The notes under the pieces are model-generated. The model saw nothing but the letters and a program-made list of their open reading frames with translations. It was not told the origin of the DNA and made no database searches. From JACTMZ01 sp044359955 (GTDB lineage: Bacteria; Verrucomicrobiota; Verrucomicrobiia; Chthoniobacterales; JACTMZ01), in contig JBIKLF010000007.1 of assembly GCA_044359955.1 (NCBI GenBank), positions 56,444 through 120,443 on the forward strand: a DNA stretch of 64,000 bases, given 5' to 3'. The position numbers and the translations under genes are program-made. Of the stretch, positions 60,558-64,000 are shown piece by piece; position 1 is the stretch's first letter; each line of letters begins with the position of its first letter.

Positions 60558-61555
60558 CACGCTTGGTTGGCTCCGCGACAATCTTGTTCGGCTTGCGCAG
60601 CCAGTCTGCGCGATTCCTCGGGTGAGCGAAGCAAGCGAACGACGGTGCTCGCCCAGAGCTTCTGGTCGTTAGGCAGGAGCAAGCCGTTGCGCCCGTCGAC
60701 GACGACATCTTGGTAGACCGGCCCGGTCGAGTAAACGCCCGCTGCTCCGGTCCGCGTGATGTCGAAAATTTTTACCGCGGCACGGCACCGGTTGAAAGAC
60801 GTGTCGAGCAACGGAGCCAGACCCACATCGGCGCGGATGGTTTCAGTATGGGTCAAAAAGTCCGGCCAGTTCATCGGGTAGATGCACCGCACGCGGGGGA
60901 TGCCGCGGAAAAGCCGGCGGGTCTTTTTGTCGGCAAAGACCTCGAACCATGCCTCAGGAACGCGATGCTGAATTTCGGCGACGAGAGGAGCAAGCCACGC
61001 GAGTTCCGCGCGGTGCGAGGCGGTTCCGTGGTAAAAGTAGAGCAACCGGTCTCGCGTGCTCTCCGCTTTGACCTGTTGCGGGGGCCAAACCTCACCTCGC
61101 AGGGCCGGGTATCGGCGCGCGAGTTCCGCGGTGGAGAATGCGTAGTCGGCGCCCAGTGTTTGCAGCATGCCCTTGATGCGCAGATAGCGCGCATACGTCT
61201 TCCAGGCATAAAGACGCGGCAAGGAGTTCTCCCGGATGACGCCCGGAATGTCGTCATCCATGAACCAGGTGACCCGCACAAGTTTGTCTCTCCGGGCGAC
61301 CAGCAGCTTCAGCCAAGACGGATGCGCATGACGGAAGATGATGACCCAAGTGCCGGGCTCGATCGGCGGTTGGTCAATGCAGGGTCCCGAGGCATCGACG
61401 ACCGTTATACTTGCGCCGTCAAGCGCCCGAGCCGCAGCTGCCGGAATATAGTAATCCGCGGTCGGCGTTCCGGTGCAGGCGAGAGCGAGAACACGGCGGC
61501 AACCGCTGTTCCCGGAACCGCGCGTGGGTAGGGTGGGCGTCACGGAGTGTGGCAT
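60557..61555 (-). CDS. Glycosyltransferase-like protein (GT-B fold)
   Basis: The product (332 aa) has the layout of a GT-B enzyme: an N-terminal domain with VWPPQQ-containing linker, YFYHGTASHRAELAWLAPLV and the C-terminal block ADVGLAPLLDTSFNRCRAAV followed by ITRTGAAGVYSTGPVYQDVV, which matches the nucleotide-sugar site of GT1/GT4 proteins. The acceptor is unknown. It couples to kpsC by TGATG and lies 20 bases from the sulfotransferase stop. Confidence 0.75.
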   Translation of the reverse strand: MPHSVTPTLPTRGSGNSGCRRVLALACTGTPTADYYIPAAAARALDGASITVVDASGPCIDQPPIEPGTWVIIFRHAHPSWLKLLVARRDKLVRVTWFMDDDIPGVIRENSLPRLYAWKTYARYLRIKGMLQTLGADYAFSTAELARRYPALRGEVWPPQQVKAESTRDRLLYFYHGTASHRAELAWLAPLVAEIQHRVPEAWFEVFADKKTRRLFRGIPRVRCIYPMNWPDFLTHTETIRADVGLAPLLDTSFNRCRAAVKIFDITRTGAAGVYSTGPVYQDVVVDGRNGLLLPNDQKLWASTVVRLLRSPEESRRLAAQAEQDCRGANQA

Positions 61556-61575
61556 ATCCGGGCGATGGACGCCGT

Positions 61576-62667
61576 CTAACTTTCAGGCGGCAACGACAAC
61601 AATATGCCGTCGCGGATGTGCCGCAGGATTTCCTCAGGGCGGCCCGCCTTCACCGGGAGCTTGGGGAAGGCGCGTCTTTGCCATTCCAAAAGGGAGGGGC
61701 CTTGCGAGGCGCCGTAATCGGAAAAGTCTTTCCAGCTGGAAAAAAACATATCGGGTGATTCCATAGACCGTGGTCTCAGGGCTTCCCCCAACCGCCGTTC
61801 GATCCAACGAAGATCCTGCTTGTTCTCCTCGAGCAAGCTTTCCACGTCCTTGCCGCCGAGGGAAAAATGAGTCCCTGCGAACGACATGAGCGCGGAGACC
61901 AGCTTCGTGTCCGCAACGCACTCCGGCCCGTGGGGAGGGCGGTGGCCGTGGGCGAGGCGATAGCGGAGAAGAACGGCTGTTGCTTCGGCCGAGAGGGATG
62001 CGTTGTGGCGCTTAGTTGCCGCGTGCTTCTGCTGTTCCACCCAGGCGGGATTCATGCCTGTGCGTGTGGCGAAATCGGAAAGCAGCTCGCTCGAGGAAGT
62101 AGACCGCTGGTCGAAACGAACGTATTCCAAGTTGTCCCGACCGAGCACGGCCTCCCACGACTTGAGCCTTAGCCGGTAACGCGGGTAAAAGTTTTCAAAC
62201 TTTCTGGCCCTGCCGGGGGCCCGCATTTGGATGAACTGCTGGAGCAAACTTGCCATGTAGCTGGTCGGCTCCCGCACGTAGACAAGACCCCGCAACTGCT
62301 CGAAGCGGGCCTTGAGAAAATTGGCCATGTTCCGTTTCGTCCGGGAATTCCGCCACTCGAACATGACTTCGCCGGAAATAACCAGAGATTTGGGCGACGA
62401 CCTAACCGCGCGATCGAAATCCTCGCGCAAGCGTTTGCGCTCTGCCCGTTGTTCGCGTGGATCAGGGGAGGTGAAGAAGTGCGCAGGCACCGCCCTTTGG
62501 AAGCGCATCTCCAGATGGTGGGAGTGGTTGCCATTGTCCAAACCATGCCGCGGCAGACAACCGAGTCGCAGGTAGGCAACCTTTTCGTCCGCATAGTCGC
62601 GGAAGAAATGCTGGATCGAGGTCGACCCAGCCTTGTTCATCCCGAGATGGAGGTAGCAGGTCTTCAT
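61576..62667 (-). CDS. Sulfotransferase-family protein, first gene of the PKS/capsule operon
   Basis: The product (363 aa) begins MKTCYLHLGMNKAGSTSIQH, the 5'-phosphosulfate-binding loop of PAPS-dependent sulfotransferases. The 3'-phosphate region follows as LVYVREPTSYMASLLQQFIQ. It would sulfate a glycan or lipid; the PAPS-synthesis genes are not in the window. The sequence upstream of the start has GAATCT six bases before the ATG as a weak -10, so a promoter for the whole eight-gene run is possible here. Confidence 0.8.
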   Translation of the reverse strand: MKTCYLHLGMNKAGSTSIQHFFRDYADEKVAYLRLGCLPRHGLDNGNHSHHLEMRFQRAVPAHFFTSPDPREQRAERKRLREDFDRAVRSSPKSLVISGEVMFEWRNSRTKRNMANFLKARFEQLRGLVYVREPTSYMASLLQQFIQMRAPGRARKFENFYPRYRLRLKSWEAVLGRDNLEYVRFDQRSTSSSELLSDFATRTGMNPAWVEQQKHAATKRHNASLSAEATAVLLRYRLAHGHRPPHGPECVADTKLVSALMSFAGTHFSLGGKDVESLLEENKQDLRWIERRLGEALRPRSMESPDMFFSSWKDFSDYGASQGPSLLEWQRRAFPKLPVKAGRPEEILRHIRDGILLSLPPES

Positions 62668-62736
62668 CAGATTAGATTCAAGCTGGCGGGCTGGGGGGAG
62701 TTGCCATTGGCGGGGGATGAGCAGCCGGAGGCTGCG

Positions 62737-62840
62737 GTGTTCGGTGTTCAGTGTTCAGGCGGAGGTTTTAACAGAAGGTAACGAAGTGAACGAAGGGGCG
62801 GAGTAGGAACTTAAAACTTACAAACTTAAGACTTAAAACT
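62737..62840. repeat. Left boundary repeats of the nucleotidyltransferase-like module
   Basis: GTGTTCGGTGTTCAGTGTTC plus AG (62737-62758) is the exact inverse of 63739-63760. The 45-base block 62796-62840 is repeated directly at 63788-63832 with one difference. Confidence 0.8.
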
Positions 62841-62869
62841 TCGTGAGCGGAGACCGGGACGTGACAAAC

Positions 62870-63148
62870 TCAGATGCTGCCGAAGACCGGGGGAATTTCC
62901 CGTGCCACGGTGCGCAGGCTGTGGCCTTCGGCGCGCAAGACGGCATCAAGGGCAGAATCATCGGTTGCCGGTGCCAGCGCCATTTCGACCAGCGCGCGCT
63001 TCGCGGCAAAACGTGCGTGGTGTGGATGGCATGGCGAGGTCCAGTGGTTCAGCAGGCGCTTTCGTGTCGCCGGATTTCTCCAGAGGAGTCGGCCGTATTC
63101 GAGCCGGCCCAAATCTTGGTAGCTGGCATACTTGCCCAAAGGATTCAT
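62870..63148 (-). CDS. Small partner protein (92 aa) of a two-gene module
   Basis: MNPLGKYASYQDLGRLEYGR opens a basic, His/Arg-rich protein with no signal peptide. Its ATG overlaps the upstream stop (ATGA). It is not recognised. The arrangement with a nucleotidyltransferase-like gene suggests a toxin-antitoxin-like or defence pair, but there is no direct evidence. An ATG at 63166 is also open in frame. Confidence 0.6.
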   Translation of the reverse strand: MNPLGKYASYQDLGRLEYGRLLWRNPATRKRLLNHWTSPCHPHHARFAAKRALVEMALAPATDDSALDAVLRAEGHSLRTVAREIPPVFGSI

Positions 63149-63588
63149 TGGAGTTGCTTGGCCCATTCGGCGTGTAATTTATCACGCGGTTCGGCCCGCT
63201 TCAACTTGGGGATAAGAAGGTCATTCACGGCGGGAACGGTCACGGTCAATTTCCCGTAAATCTTGCGCAAGGCGCGAGACTCCCAGTCTGCGGGCATCTC
63301 GCTCAGCACGGCCATCGGCATCAAATTGACGTGCCAGCCGTGTTGCTTTTCGAATTCGCTGCCGATCATTGATTCGTAGCCGAGCAGCGCAACGGCATCG
63401 CTTTGGGTGACCGGATCGACATCCATGCTGTTTTCCGGGAGAGCAAGGTCGAGTCCGCGCTGTGCCGCATGCCAAAGCAGGCCGCCTGACTCGATCAGGA
63501 TGAGAGATCCCGTTTCGCCAAGTTGGGTGCCCCATTCGGTGAGCCATGCTTCGATTTGGCCGGGGTGCTTGAGTTCTCGCTTTGGCAT
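63145..63588 (-). CDS. Nucleotidyltransferase-like protein (DUF6036-type), first of a two-gene module
   Basis: The product (147 aa) contains SLILIESGGLLWHAAQRGLD and SMDVDPVTQSDAVALLG, which resemble the nucleotidyltransferase motif of DUF6036/AbiEii-type proteins (G-G-alpha-LHGA followed by xDxD). Here the usual GG is ESGG and the acidic pair is DVD. A later KIYGKLTVTVPAVNDLLIPK segment with KLKRAEPRDK is typical of the same group (DLLxxKLxRxxxRD). It overlaps the partner by ATGA. Confidence 0.6.
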   Translation of the reverse strand: MPKRELKHPGQIEAWLTEWGTQLGETGSLILIESGGLLWHAAQRGLDLALPENSMDVDPVTQSDAVALLGYESMIGSEFEKQHGWHVNLMPMAVLSEMPADWESRALRKIYGKLTVTVPAVNDLLIPKLKRAEPRDKLHAEWAKQLQ

Positions 63589-63738
63589 GGATGGGCTGAG
63601 AGTGGAGATCAGTGCTTCCGTGGGGCGGAGCGGGGAGCGGAGAGGAGAAGAGAGGGGAGCACGCTTGGCGTGCGGTCACGGGTGGCGGGTAGCTGGTAAA
63701 AGGTGCGAAGGGCTGAAGAGAAAGCCGAAGGGATCTTG

Positions 63739-63832
63739 CTGAACACTGAACACCGAACACTGAACACTGCGCAAGCGCTCGCGCAAAGGGCGGAGTCGGA
63801 ACTTAAAACTTACAAACTTAAGACTTAAAACT
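63739..63832. repeat. Right boundary repeats of the nucleotidyltransferase-like module
   Basis: The inverted copy (63739-63760) and the direct copy (63788-63832) of the repeats at 62737-62840. The gap 63589-63874 holds these and no gene. Confidence 0.8.
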
Positions 63833-63874
63833 CTGCGAGCCGAGGGCGAACGAAGAGAGACCTGAGAGCTGAAG

Positions 63875-64000
63875 TGGTCTTCCCCCGAAAAAGTGGACTG
63901 CGTGAGCGCAGCTGTATTGGTTTTAGTTTAGTTGATGTTTTTTGTTTTGGAAGTAGCGAGTGAGGAAGTTTTGCGGTGACTGGTAACCGAGGGCGCTGTG
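63875..64000 (-). mobile_element. End of an IS3-family insertion sequence, cut by the right edge
   Basis: TGGTCTTCCCCCGAAAAAGT plus GGAC (63875-63898) looks like an IS3-group terminal repeat. It is followed inward by the end of a transposase on the minus strand. The other end and the target duplication are outside the window. Confidence 0.75.
63923..64000 (-). CDS. IS3-family transposase (OrfB) C-terminus, partial
   Basis: The last 25 residues read HSALGYQSPQNFLTRYFQNK KHQLN and stop at TAA (63923-63925). The HSALGYxSPxxF pattern is the conserved end of IS3-family DDE integrases. Everything upstream is beyond the window. Confidence 0.85.
   Translation of the reverse strand, partial: HSALGYQSPQNFLTRYFQNKKHQLN

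Noticed and set aside
62796..63832. Repeated blocks considered as a CRISPR array
   Set aside because: Only two copies, about 950 bases apart with genes between; no regular spacers. No CRISPR array was seen anywhere in the window.

Overview
The window is 64 kb of GC-rich, gene-dense bacterial chromosome. It holds about 54 supportable protein genes, two tRNAs, one IS3-family end at the right edge and many short dispersed palindromic repeats. The cell envelope is diderm: there are KpsC/KpsS capsule-linker enzymes, lipoproteins and a DsbD. The diaminopimelate genes are dapF, dapA and dapB. The mix of GYF-bactofilin, SIMPL protein, four-helix-bundle (S23-type) gene and abundant modular extragenic palindromes suggests a Verrucomicrobiota-like organism. 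That placement is inference only, because no rRNA is present.

Layout. (1) 1-11.2 kb is housekeeping: a class V aminotransferase cut by the left edge, a TPR protein translationally coupled to uvrA, a transglutaminase-like exported protein, a nucleoside deaminase, a HAD phosphatase, lepB and two tiny coupled ORFs. (2) 11.3-23.8 kb is a nitrogen-salvage region with every step of reductive pyrimidine breakdown: NCS1 permease, PreA/PreT dihydropyrimidine dehydrogenase, dihydropyrimidinase, an M20 N-carbamoyl amidase, a beta-alanine-type class III aminotransferase and a malonate-semialdehyde-type dehydrogenase. An S23-type gene between inverted repeats is inserted in it, and a truncated OHCU decarboxylase (ureide pathway) is a relic. 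(3) 23.0-46.5 kb is mixed housekeeping: CHAD protein, dapF-dapA-dapB, mutS, a DASS transporter, a CNNM/CBS protein, tRNA-Cys, two head-to-head lipoproteins, a thiG-dsbD-redoxin run, hisC-mnmE, a BrkB protein, an epimerase, a GYF-bactofilin, tRNA-Val and a nitroreductase.

(4) 46.5-62.7 kb is the most unusual part: one tightly packed minus-strand run of eight genes, most of them overlapping. In transcription order it encodes a sulfotransferase-like protein, a glycosyltransferase, KpsC, KpsS, a family 2 glycosyltransferase, a 2,496-residue highly reducing type I polyketide synthase (KS-AT-DH-degenerate MT-ER-KR-ACP), an alpha-oxoamine synthase and a formyltransferase-fold protein, ending at a strong terminator. 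The PKS plus alpha-oxoamine synthase has the fumonisin-type logic for making a long-chain amino ketone (sphingoid-like). Its placement in one run with the capsule Kdo-linker enzymes suggests a capsule on a polyketide-derived aminolipid, or co-regulated surface glycan and lipid. (5) 62.7-64 kb is a two-gene module (nucleotidyltransferase-like plus small partner) enclosed by direct and inverted repeats, beside the IS3-type end.

Several plus-strand genes have a TAnnnT hexamer ending exactly six bases before the start codon, which points to leaderless transcripts as a common mode here.
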